Assembly: GCA_029168955.1 (NCBI GenBank)
Contig: JAPDOI010001150.1
Coordinates: forward strand, 124,001-188,000
Source: Aplectana chamaeleonis
Taxonomy: Eukaryota > Nematoda > Chromadorea > Rhabditida > Cosmocercidae
Length of the DNA: 64,000 nucleotides
Reading direction: 5' to 3'
The notes under the pieces are model-generated. The model did no database searches. It had not been told where the DNA came from and worked only from the letters and a program-made list of their open reading frames with translations. Shown piece by piece: positions 52,310 through 62,839 of this stretch (positions are counted from its first letter, which is position 1; each line of letters starts with the position of its first letter). A program made the position numbers and the translations under genes.

Positions 52310-54153
52310 TTGCACATTGCCTTGCCTTGCATGGCATCGTTTATTAAGAAAGGAATCTGCAAAAAACTGCAAAAGGCATCCTTTAATTCCAAAAGCCCGA
52401 AGTTTTAGTGACAGAAGTTTGAGTGGAATTGAATCAAAGGCCTTTTTATAGTCAATGTAACACGCCGTAACATACCCACCACTGTCTATTACTCTCTGCC
52501 AAATAGGTATGGTAGACATAAGAGCTGTTAGTGTGGATCTCTTGGCAAGAAAACCGTGTTGAACATCTGCCATTAGGTGGTTATTGAGAAGGTAACTGGA
52601 AATTTGCTTGCATGCAATCCTCTCAAGAACTTTACTTATAGAAGAGGTCAGGCATACCGGTCTATAATTTCTCACATCTGCTCTATTTCCTTTTTTGAAT
52701 ATTGGTTTTACAAAACCTATCCGCCACAAGGAAGGGATATCTCCGGTTAGAAGAAATCTGTTGAACAGTAGAGTGAGGGCGGATGTTATACCCAATGCTG
52801 ATTTTTCGAGAAATATTAGGGTATGTCATCGGGAGAAGTGAAATTGCGGGATGGTAGACTATTCAAGGTTCTGTACACAACTTCAGAAGAACTATCCAAG
52901 TAATCAAGCCTCTCGCTTGTAATTGGTGGACAGCTAGCGTCACTCAAAGAATGTTTTCTGTACACCGATTTGAAAAAAGTAGCGAATGCTTCAGCTTTCT
53001 CTACCTCTGACTCATAAGGAATCCCATTAGCATCGAGAATATATCCGATGCCTCCATTCGATTTGATTCTGCTGCTAATGAGATTGTAGAATATCCTGGG
53101 ATTATTAACGGATGCAATTCTATCCTCGTGTCTTAGATTGTGTCGTACTAACTCACGTTTGAGCTTTCGAGAATAAGTAGGTATTTTTGTATACCGATAA
53201 TGGAGCGGGCACGATACAGTCTCTCGACTTTTGACTCTAGTATACGAAGATGGCGAGGATAGCCTGATTGTTTTGTCTCGTTTCTTCATACAATGGGAAC
53301 ATATTCGTGGATCAATTTATGGCATTTTTTAGTAAAAATGTTATAACACTCGTCTGAGGAAAGACAATTGGAAAAAACGATGCGCCAGTTGAGTTGTTGA
53401 AGTTCTGAACAAATAGACGTGTAATCTCCCTTATCGTAGTCAAAAACTGAGTGTTTCGCATTTGATTCTCTTTGTACAAAGTCATTTTGAATGAAATGGT
53501 CATGTGGTCAGAGGTCGAGAATGGTGGATGGAGTTCAATGTCGTAAGTGATGCTGGGATCATTTGTTATAATTAGATCCAGTATATTGGATCCATGTGTT
53601 GGGGTGGAGACGAGTTGTTCAAGAGAGTGTTCCTTGCGAAACTGAGAAAAATCGCGTGCCGAGCCAAAAACGTTGCAAGTATTTTCCATTTCCTCCCAGT
53701 TGATGATTGGGAAATTCATGTCACCAAGAATGATAAGGTTACAATTATCATTCACAATTTCAGAGAGCGATGCTATAGCTTGCGAAAAGAAGCTTGATCA
53801 CATGCAGGACTACGATAGCGTAAAGTAATGATGGTCACCTTCGGCCTAGTGTGTAAACTCAGAGTAAGACATTGACAGTATGCAGAAAAGTTTTTTGAGG
53901 ATATTACATGATGAGAAAGTGCCTTCTGAATCAAGGCTAGGACGCCTCCACCAGCTACATCGCTTTCTCTATCGCATCTGTATAACTCGTAACTGGAGTT
54001 TTGGGAGAGGGTGGAATCATGAATAATGTCTGGTTTACACCAAGTCTCGGTCACCAGAACCATAAGCGGGTTAGCGGAAAGGAGGTACTGAAGATCAGGA
54101 ATTTTCTTGCATATCGATCTAGCGTTGAAGAGATAGATAATTCCTGTAGACAA
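52310..54153 (-). pseudogene. CR1-like non-LTR element, 5' part in inverted orientation
   Basis: Minus strand, 5' to 3': the endonuclease start (IIYLFNARSICKKIPDLQYL, VTETWCKPDI, GGGVLALI), the endonuclease middle and end (LIILGDMNFPIINW, ILDLIITND, FSTSDHMTISF), a linker (NPRIFYNLISSR, AFATFFKSVY), then reverse transcriptase fingers and motif A (KPIFKKGNRADVRNYRPVCL, YIDYKKAFDSIP). It stops at about 52310, before the catalytic YADD region. Several frameshifts and stops. Its 3' part lies on the opposite strand at 54.47-55.16 kb. Confidence 0.85.
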
Positions 54154-54173
54154 AATTAGATTTCTATGATTAT

Positions 54174-54470
54174 CTATTGTTGAAAATGGAAAGCTACTAA
54201 AAGAGGAATGCGGAAAAGGATTGGAACTGCTTGAAGTTCTGGTAACCTAGGCCTGGGTAATTGACAGATTCGCGAAATCCACTGCTGACAATGAGTGTTG
54301 TTCGTTACTCCGACCAACACTATGACCACTTTGGAACGTTCGCGTCGGTTGAGCGGTAGGTGCAGGCACATTCATGGAATCCGCTGCTGAGTTTTGTTCA
54401 TTACTGCGCTATCAACACTTTGACCACATTGAAACGCTCGCGTCGGTTTAGCGGTAGGTGCAGGCTGTTG
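54174..54470. repeat. Junction with a short direct duplication
   Basis: CGTTCGCGTCGGTTGAGCGG at 54337 and CGCTCGCGTCGGTTTAGCGG at about 54438 are near-identical, each preceded by CACTATGACCAC or CACTTTGACCAC and followed by TAGGTGCAGGC. This roughly 100-bp direct repeat sits exactly between the inverted and forward halves of the CR1-like element. Confidence 0.6.
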
Positions 54471-55158
54471 GCGTCTAGGAAGCTCGCGAGGATTTTTGAG
54501 GGTTACACTGTCAAAGTCTTTCATCACATAAACGATTTCGATGACTATATCAAGGAAATTACTACCATAGCACACACCAGATCTAACTTCATACTGCGTG
54601 CCTTTCAGACGCGCAATATGACAACCCTTTTCAACCTATTTGCAATGTATGTTAGACCTTTAGTGGAATATTGTTCTCCACTATGGTCTCCATCTAAACA
54701 ATGGCTGATAAACCAGATCGAAAGTGTCCAAAGAAGATTCACAAAGAGGATATTTAACAGAAATGGTTTATTTAGGGTTGGCTACAGAGAAAGATTGCTC
54801 CACCTTGGTAGCAACTCATTGCGGCTAAGACGGGTAATCTATGACCAAAATCTAGTTTTCAAGATGATCACAGGCAGAATTGAGATGAATACTAGCTCTT
54901 TTTCCACCCAATCCTCATTTAGTGAGAGAACGAGATCTTCGCCTTATTGCAGAAAGATTCGGAAGTCAGAGTTACAAGCACTCGTTTCTGATTCGCGTTG
55001 TTAAAACATGGAACGATTTGCCGCCATCAGTGGTGCATTCGACGTTATTGGCAAAGTTCAACCGAGGGCTCGAAGTTGCTCTCGCTGGGCTTGTTCTAAA
55101 CTCGTTATCTTGTCTGCCCAATTATTTTTTTACAGTAAGTGGTGTGATCGTTTGTTAG
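54470..55158 (+). pseudogene. CR1-like non-LTR element, 3' part
   Basis: Plus strand: TRSNFILRAFQTRN, LFAMYVRPLVEYCSPLWSP, QIESVQRRFTKRIF, YRERLLHLGSNSLRLRR and, after a frameshift near 54920, KHSFLIRVVKTWNDLPP with AKFNRGLE, the standard end of CR1-like proteins. The segment between motif A and this point, including the catalytic YADD, is missing. The order (reversed 5' part, then forward 3' part) fits twin priming during insertion. Confidence 0.85.
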
Positions 55159-55159
55159 C

Positions 55160-55500
55160 AGCAGTGTTAAATTTGTTATCATTGCTTATCTGTCACTATT
55201 ATAATGGAACTATTATGGTTTATCTATCACTATCAATATAACCGAACAGCGCTCGAAGAAAAATTGTGATACGCATGGCATGCTCACGTGGTGACGATAC
55301 TTCGTGGATTTTCTTGATTTTTCTCCTCTTGATCTTGCCCTGTGTGGCTTATGTTGATATACTCAGACACTCGTGGCGTCCAACGGGTGGTCGACAAGCA
55401 ATCACCTCACAGCGTGCTTCCCCACGACCGCTGAAAAGGGGCGGGACTGCTCCCCTAGAGTTGTCTCTCACCCCCCTCAAGTTGTCCGTCGCTCCCCTTG
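55160..55500. other. No gene; start of GC-richer repeats
   Basis: Short TTGTCCGTCGCTCCCCTTGAG-like words at 55450-55510 lead into the 22-bp array. The 95-residue ORF at 55266-55553 begins with a hydrophobic stretch but ends in this repeat, and I do not support it as a gene. Confidence 0.4.
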
Positions 55501-55770
55501 AGTTGTCCGTCGACCACCCGACGACCGGTAGTTGGACACCAGTCGACCGTTAGTTGGATACCCGTCGACCGGTAGTTGGATAACTGTCGACCGGTAGTTA
55601 GATACCTGTCGACCGTTTATGGCATACCCGTCGACCGGTAGATGGATACCTGTTCACTGGTAGTTGGATACCTGTCGACCGTTTATTGGACACCCATCAA
55701 CCGTTTCTTAGATGCTTGTCCACCGGTAGATGGATACCTGTCGACCGGCAGTTGGACACCTGTAGACCTC
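55500..55770. repeat. 22-bp tandem repeat, about 12 copies
   Basis: Unit approximately GTCGACCGGTAGTTGGATAC plus CT, with variants GACCGTTTATTGGA and CACCGGTAGATGG. Each unit contains the palindromes GTCGAC and ACCGGT, so the two strands look alike. Confidence 0.85.
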
Positions 55771-55774
55771 GATG

Positions 55775-56315
55775 ATGAATGCCGCTGGCTTCTCAAATCC
55801 GCCGCGTTTCGGTGAAAATCTTTCAAATGCTGGTAAAACACTTACAGTGACTAAATTTTATCCTAATCATTGATCAACATTTTAACAATTTAGAATGAGG
55901 GTAGGATAAGAACTCCTGATCTCAAGTAACCACTGTCAATACCCAAATATGAGATAACAAGACAACATTATGACGGATGATGAACGATATTACCGAATAG
56001 TTTCCAAAAAACCAAATAACAAGAGTAAGACCTAACGTGCACATTGTACCGGCAAAAATATGTTACTGCTTTATCAGAGCCTCAGTTCAGTCCATTTGTG
56101 GTGCTATAATGAAATAAGCCAAAAACTTCGAAAACTTTTTCCAGGTTATTTTTTTGATCGACTGACTTACTTCATCAAAAATGCTACATGCTTATTCACA
56201 TATATGCAAATATCTATTGATTGGACCTTGAGGGCACACTCTAACCCCGACATCGATTTTTCGTTTTTCTGCTCATTTTGGGAAAATTCCACGCTGATCA
56301 TAATGATGTCTTCTT
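55775..56315. other. No recognisable gene
   Basis: AT-rich spacer between the 22-bp array and the CA tract. Nothing that I can support. Confidence 0.45.
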
Positions 56316-56319
56316 CACA

Positions 56320-58800
56320 ATCGCACCCACACCCACACCACTCCACACCCACACCACCCACACTCCACGCCACCTGGGCACAGCCCACGCCACCCACACC
56401 CACACCACCACCTACAATTCCACACCACTCCACACCCACACACCCACACCCACACCACTCCACACCACCCACACCACCCACACCACCCACACCACCCACA
56501 CCACCCACACCACCCACACCCACCCACACCACCCACACTCACACCACCCGCACCCACACCCACACCCAAACTCCACACCCAAACCCACACCACTCCACAC
56601 CACCACACCACCTACACCCACCCACACCACCCACACCCACACCACCCACACCAACACCACCCACACCCAACACCACTCACACACCCACACCACTCCACAC
56701 CCACACCCACATGCCCACACCCACACCCACACCACCCACACTCCACACACCACCCTACACTCCACACCAACCCACACCCAGCACAGACCCACACCCACAC
56801 CACCCACACCCACACCACCCACACCCACACCACCCACACCCACACCCACACCACACCCACACCACCCACACCACACCACACCACTCCACACCCACACCAC
56901 CCACACTCCACACCACCCACACCCACACCACCCACACCACCCACACCACCCACACCACCACACACCAACACCACTCCACACCCACATTACTCCACCCACA
57001 CCCACACCCACCTCACCCATTCCACCAACACTCACCCACACCAACACCACCCACACTCCACACCACTCCACACCCACACCACCCACACCCACACCCACAC
57101 CACTCCACACCCCACACACTCACCCACACACTCCACACCACTCCACACCCACACCCACCCACACCCACACCACCCACACCCACACACCACCCACTCCACA
57201 CCCACTACCACTCCACACCCACACCACCCACCCACACTCCACACCAACCCACACTCCACACCACCCACACCCACACCCATCCACACCCACACGCATACAC
57301 CACTCCACACCCTACAACAGACCCACACCTCCACACCCACACCACCCACACCCACACCTGTACACCCACACCACCCCACACCACCCATTACACCACCACA
57401 CCACTCCACACCACCTACACCTACTCCAGCCACCCACACCACTCCACACTCCACACCCACACCACCCACACCCACACCACCCACACACACACTCCACACC
57501 CACACCCACACCCACACACACACCACAATTCCACACCCTCACCCACACTCCACACCACACCCACACCCACACCACTCCACACCCACACCCACACCACCCA
57601 CACCCGAATACCACCCACACTCCACATTGCCACCTGTCACACCCACACCAACTGCACGCCACCCACACCACCCACACCCACCACACACACCACCCACACC
57701 CACACCACAGCCACACACACACACACACACACACCACCCACACCACCTGCACACCAACACCACTCCACACCCACACCCCCCCACATACACACCCACACCA
57801 CCCACACCCACACCCACACCACCACTCCACACCCACACCCAGCACACCACACCCACACCCACACCACTCCACACCCACTGACCACACCCACACCCACACA
57901 CACCCACACCCACACACCACCCACACCACCCACACCCAGACCCTTCACCCACCACCCACACCACCACTCCACAACTCCACACCCACCCACACTCCACACC
58001 CACCCACACTCCACACCACACCCACACCTCCACACCACACCCACACCCACACCACCCATTAATCTCCAGACCTCACACCACCCACACCCACACCACCCAC
58101 ACCCACACCTCCACACCCACACCCACACCACCCACACTCCACACCACCCACACCACCCACACACCACCCACACCCACACCACCCACACCCACACCACCCA
58201 CACCCACACCACCCACACCCACACCCAACCCACACCCACACACCACCCACACCCACACCACCCACACCCACACCACCCACACCCACACCCACCCACACCC
58301 ACACCACTCCACACCCACACCACCCACACCCACACCACCCACAACTCCACACCACCCACACCCACACCACCCACACCCACACCACACCCACACCCACACC
58401 ACCCACACCCACACCACCCACACCCACACCACCCACACCCACACCACACCTACACCCACACCACCCACACCCCACACCACCCACACCCACACCCACACTC
58501 CACACCACCCACACCCACACCACCCACATCACACCACCCACACCCACACCACCCACACCCACACCACCCACACCCACACCACCCACACCACACACCACAC
58601 CACCCACACCCACACCACCCACACCAACACCACCCACACCCACACCCACACACACCCACACCACCCACACCCACACCCACACCCACACCCACACCACCCA
58701 CACCCACACCACCCACACCCACACCACCCACACCCACACCACCCACACCCACACCACCCACACCACCCACACTCCACACCACCCACACCACACACCACCC
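56320..58800. repeat. 2.5-kb CCACACCCACAC low-complexity tract
   Basis: Almost only C and A on the + strand: words ACCACCCACACCCACACC and CACTCCACACC, with very few G. The minus strand is G/T-rich with frequent GGGTGTGGG, able to form G-quadruplex-like structures. Frames are open on both strands for up to 919 codons (Pro/Thr/His or Val/Trp/Cys/Gly repeats), which is a composition effect and not a gene. Irregular TCC-containing words subdivide it. Confidence 0.95.
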
Positions 58801-58819
58801 TCATTTTAAAATTTGCTAA

Positions 58820-59395
58820 CAAGGGAAGTGTTTAGAGTGGTAAACACATCTGCCAAAACGACTAGTATCGTTAGTATCTCTAGCGGGTCAATAGTAAAAC
58901 TGCGCAGTCTTCCGCACGAGCTGCCGGTTCCAAGAAGTTATAGGCCTAAAAGGTCGTTTTTTGTGCTCTTTGTACCCTCCAAGAAGGGAATTATTCTTTT
59001 CGAAAATTTGGAAACGGGCCTCATAAATGTGTTCAGCGTCCAAAGCTACCTCCTTGAGCAAAATTCAGGTGAAGGCGCATTTTCCATACTATGTCCAGGC
59101 TTACAGCGTTTAGGACTTTCGGTTGGGCGAATATTTTTACCGATTAGAGGGCTCTGGAAGCGTTTTAGAAAATGTTCCAGATTTGAATTAAAATTCTCCC
59201 AAGGATTTTTTTTGGGGCGTTGATCACGAATCTGTGGTTTATTAGTCGATTTTCCAAAATTTTCGGCTAATTTCGTTCAAAGCTTCCCAACCGGGAGAAA
59301 TTTCGAGGGAAAAACGCCGCTTTTGAGATATATTTCGTGAGTGAAAATATACAAGCCTCAAGAAAGACGAGATCTTAGAAGAGCATTCGTATGAA
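58820..59395. other. No clear gene
   Basis: A 136-residue ORF at 58813-59223 reads through non-repetitive sequence (SFFVLFVPSKKGIILFENLE) and could be coding, but it has no recognised domain and no splice context that I trust. Confidence 0.35.
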
Positions 59396-59399
59396 GCCA

Positions 59400-59657
59400 T
59401 CAGAGAAGCGTAGTCGTCTTCGAAACTGTATCCGGAAACGTCTTTCCTGCGAATTCCAGAAATTGTTCCAATGTCAGTCTAGACTGAATGAAATGCATTT
59501 GGCTTACATGGCTCACCCGATTGCTCTTTTCAGCAGCGATGTCTAGTAGATTAGCTTGTCCTGTTGGTCGCCCAGTGATTTTGTACATACCATAGAAACC
59601 AATCATAGACGCGTAGCGACTGTTTTCTGTAAAGTACCTACCACTCTTGAAATTCAT
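59400..59657 (-). CDS. Exon-like ORF, unrecognised protein
   Basis: Eighty-five codons on the minus strand, with the look of real protein: GRYFTENSRYASMIGFYGMY, ITGRPTGQANLLDIAAEKSN, MHFIQSRLTLEQFLEFAGK. I do not recognise the family. Directly upstream (59865-59640), in a frame shifted by one base, lies another exon-like piece ending LVRLLKLNHEF. The two overlap by about 20 bases, so either a frameshift has broken one exon or one boundary is wrong. It may be a decayed gene. Confidence 0.35.
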   Translation of the reverse strand: MNFKSGRYFTENSRYASMIGFYGMYKITGRPTGQANLLDIAAEKSNRVSHVSQMHFIQSRLTLEQFLEFAGKTFPDTVSKTTTLL

Positions 59658-59865
59658 GATTTAGCTTCAATAAGCGCACCAATTCCATGGTAATGATATG
59701 AAAGACTGGGGCAAGCGGAGAATATACAATCGCCAAATGTGAAAAAATGGCCGGAGACTCATGAATTCGTTGAACATCTAAATATCCTAGAAACTTGTGG
59801 CAGATCAAGTGTACTTGATCAGTACGGCCCAAATTCTCGAACTTCGCTTTTTCGAATATACTCAA
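59640..59865 (-). CDS. Exon-like ORF, unrecognised protein
   Basis: Minus strand: FENLGRTDQVHLICHKFLGY, LDVQRIHESPAIFSHLAIVY, PVFHIITMELVRLLKLNHEF. The composition is that of a folded helical protein, not of repeat sequence. It may belong with the ORFs at 59400-59657 and 60600-60734 in one minus-strand gene. No family recognised. Confidence 0.35.
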
Positions 59866-60090
59866 AGAGCAAAATTTTCAAATTTTCAAAATGATTTTTC
59901 AAATTTTGAATATTTCTCCTGATCATTTGATGTTACGAGTTGACAGTCATATACTGTGACCACTTACGAGAAAAAATATGAATGAAAAGCAATCAAACAA
60001 AGAAAGGGAAAAGCAATTACACCCCTTTATTCACATACACTTCATTCACTTACTACTACAGGGTGCGCTTTAGATATGGTGACAAAATTT

Positions 60091-60549
60091 CTAGACTTGC
60101 CAAGCCCTTATATGCCCGTCGCTAATCCTCTTGAGTGGTCTGTTCTTTTCACCAGACCTCTCTTTCGTACTGCACGAAGTTTTGGAGCGCAGAATGGTTT
60201 TTGCCAGAAATGGTGAGCGGAGCATAAAGGGTCCCCGATTTTTCACAGGAGAACTCGTCATTGAGTTGGCTTCTTTACTTGTTGCTCGTTCCCCATGTGA
60301 GCGTAACTGCTTCAACGGGGTCATTTTGAAGCAGAGGGTGTCTGCTTGAAAACTTGTCATAGCTGAAGTCCTTGGACCCATTATTGAAAAACGCGAAGAC
60401 AAATTGCCAGAAATCCATTTTTGCTCTGGTCGAAGTTCAGGATAGCTGAATTGGCGCCACTTCTTCCGTTTACCTGATAACGCACAGGCGTAAAACTTGA
60501 AGCATAAATGCGTCTGGAGGTTTACCATCGATCTGTGCACATTTACCAA
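60091..60549 (-). CDS. Open frame of 152 codons, unrecognised
   Basis: A Ser/Lys/Arg-rich minus-strand frame without a recognised domain. A shorter frame at 60543-60734 (MLSSIYGLYQLQRTHIIVIF, then ALPEDIQAAYFVVVCG) precedes it. These could be exons of the same gene as the 59.4-59.9 kb pieces, but splice sites do not decide it. Confidence 0.25.
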   Translation of the reverse strand: MVNVHRSMVNLQTHLCFKFYACALSGKRKKWRQFSYPELRPEQKWISGNLSSRFSIMGPRTSAMTSFQADTLCFKMTPLKQLRSHGERATSKEANSMTSSPVKNRGPFMLRSPFLAKTILRSKTSCSTKERSGEKNRPLKRISDGHIRAWQV

Positions 60550-60826
60550 CGTTTCTCAAAAATCGATCGATTATTGATTTTCTTCAAAATTAATGAAAAG
60601 TAGAGAATTCTGATTGAGAAATTTCTTCCGCACACGACCACAAAGTAAGCCGCCTGTATGTCTTCAGGCAATGCAAAAATGACGATAATGTGGGTGCGCT
60701 GAAGTTGATAGAGCCCATATATGGAACTCAGCAACTTGCCCTCACGTTCTTTTGGTAGAGGGTCTCAAGACTTGGGTAAAAGACGTTTTCAAGCCGATAC
60801 CTCCTGCTTGAAAATGACCCCCTTAA

Positions 60827-61173
60827 AGGCAGCGTTCCCGATGATCATCCTCGTTGACTTTCCACAGTGAAATGATAGGCGAGAAGGATCCTAGGCTTCC
60901 AGTGTCGAAAGAACCGTAGAAAGCCAGGAGCGGCAAAATAACGGATGCAAACAGGCGTTCTGAGGTCACCGAAACGCCTAATGTCCCCTTAGGTAACATC
61001 CTTGAAAGCGGTCGATTCCTCCACGCTCAAAAGTCAACGCAAGCTAAAGTGGCCCTCTTTTAGCACAAAAACACGGTTTTCACGTTTTCTTCGAGCATGC
61101 CTTGCTGTATAGGGCACCAGACCTTCCTTAAACGGTTGAGACATCAAAAGTGAAATATAATGCGAACACTGCT
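60827..61173. mobile_element. TTAA-type MITE, family A (347 bp, shortened)
   Basis: TTAA then AGGCAGCGTTCCCGATGATC. The right end, reversed, is AGCAGTGTTCGCAT, flanked by TCAA. The first 130 bases are nearly identical to the copy at 8053, making this pair the most similar of the family in the window. About 100 bases are missing internally relative to that copy. Confidence 0.75.
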
Positions 61174-61179
61174 TCAAGG

Positions 61180-62050
61180 TCAGGAATTTCGTTTTCGTTT
61201 AAAATTTTCATGAAAAAGACGTCGAGAATTGCTCTTTGGAGGCCCATAGTTTTTAAGCGGGAGCCAAGCTAAATTTTTCTGCTCCCTCTATCGATCCATA
61301 CAAAAAAAAACTGCGAATGAAAACATTCTTGGGCGAGCGGCATCATGTATTGTTCCGTCCAGCAAAATTGGTTGAACCTAACCCCTGTGTAGACATCACG
61401 ACTCAATGCGTGTGGTTGCGTCGCGGCCATTAACGTCCAATAGCGCCGAGAGACTGAGCTACTGGTCAAAGCTGACCTCGACGAGATCACTTTATGTTCG
61501 TCTCTGTGCAACGTTTGTTCCGTTTTGATCTGTGACTTGCCCACGATTTTCAACTTCTATCGTCCATCACTGGTTTTTTCCTAAAGTTAAGGACGACATT
61601 TGAGCCCAGGGTTTTGATGAAAAACTCGAAAAACGTGGACATGATTGTTCAGAGAACTACCGCAGTTTTGAACAAAAAGTTCACAATAAGACTTTTAGAG
61701 GGTGTTCAGCGCTGCAATTTTGTCAGGATTCAACACTGCAACAAGGGTAAAATTGCTCACATTGATACGTTGATTGCGTATGGTTTTGCTTTACTAAGAA
61801 AACATGATTCTGCCATTATTTGAAGCTTTTCGATAACGTTGCCTTGTTTTTTCAATCAAATGATTACATAAAATTACGAAAATAAGACGCTTCAAAAGAC
61901 AATTTTTTTCGGTTTTTCTCAGTTTTAAAGTTTTTTGCACATGCCTGCTTCCGACACATACATCTAAACTCCGTTTTGAGCAAAAACACTAGGGAATCTT
62001 TGTAATGCCTTCACACATATCGAAATTAAGGCGCTTTGTTATTTGTGCAG
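61180..62050. other. No clear gene
   Basis: Short frames at 61614-61823 (+) and 61269-61553 (-) have no recognised domain. No repeat partner found. Confidence 0.35.
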
Positions 62051-62217
62051 GGCAATCCACACCCAAAGCTAAGCTTTATCCATACCGATGTTAGAAATGA
62101 TCTTGACATGGATATTTATCGTTGTTCGGAGCTTATTCACGATGTAATCCGTTCCTACCATCTTTTGAATCTCTTCATTCGATCAGGTCTGAAGCGCTTC
62201 CCCCATTTTCAACAAGG
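62051..62217 (+). CDS. Exon-like ORF, unrecognised protein
   Basis: Follows an acceptor-like TTGTTATTTGTGCAG and ends at a donor-like GTAACC. The open frame reads GNPHPKLSFIHTDVRNDLDM, DIYRCSELIHDVIRSYHLLN, LFIRSGLKRFPHFQQ, with ordinary protein composition. Neighbouring exons were not identified. Confidence 0.3.
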
Positions 62218-62219
62218 GT

Positions 62220-62830
62220 AACCCGATGATTTTAAAGAGGATTTCTGACACGGGTGTGAGAAAATCTTTGATTTTTTTCAAGAGGTTGAATCCCTTGGGA
62301 GGGAGCATTTCTGATTTGAATTGAGCAATTGAATATTAGATTATGTCGCGTCTCAAACATAATAAATGTTGATAACCTTTTAGATCATTTACCATTATGC
62401 TCTTTCATTCAAACTTTTGTTTTTTTTTCAACATTGCCTACAAAGGGCGGAATATTACCCACTCCAAGGTTTCACACTTTGCATGATCTATCGATGTTTT
62501 AGGTCAGTACGAAGATACCCCAGTGTTTTTGCTCAAAAAAGGAGTTAAGGTGTGTGTGCCAATAGTGAGTTGTCCTCCCTGATCTCCGCCGACCACCCAA
62601 TCAGCCTGCTCGTTATCGATGTTGCGTGGTCGCCGCCACGACGTGCGCGGCACACCGCACCGTATGCCGAGGCTGCCATGATTGGCAAACGGCGAGAAGG
62701 CGGGCGCACAAGACCATTTCCCAGCAAGAGGTCTGAATTAGATCCCTTATGTTTTGAATAGTTTTCAATCAGTTTATTTTATTTGCTGTTGTTTTTCCAA
62801 ATGGGTCTCATTTGTAATCAAAAGCATCCA
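62220..62830. other. No recognisable gene
   Basis: AT-rich, with a GC-richer patch at 62560-62720 carrying short frames on both strands. Nothing supported. Confidence 0.4.
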
Positions 62831-62839
62831 GGAAAAATG

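Noticed and set aside
56060..58819. 919-codon open frame rich in Pro, Thr and His
   Set aside because: It lies across the CA-only tract, where lack of stops follows from composition. Equally long frames occur on the other strand.
58813..59223. 136-codon ORF as a confident gene
   Set aside because: Protein-like composition but no recognised domain or exon structure; left as a note in the spacer entry.
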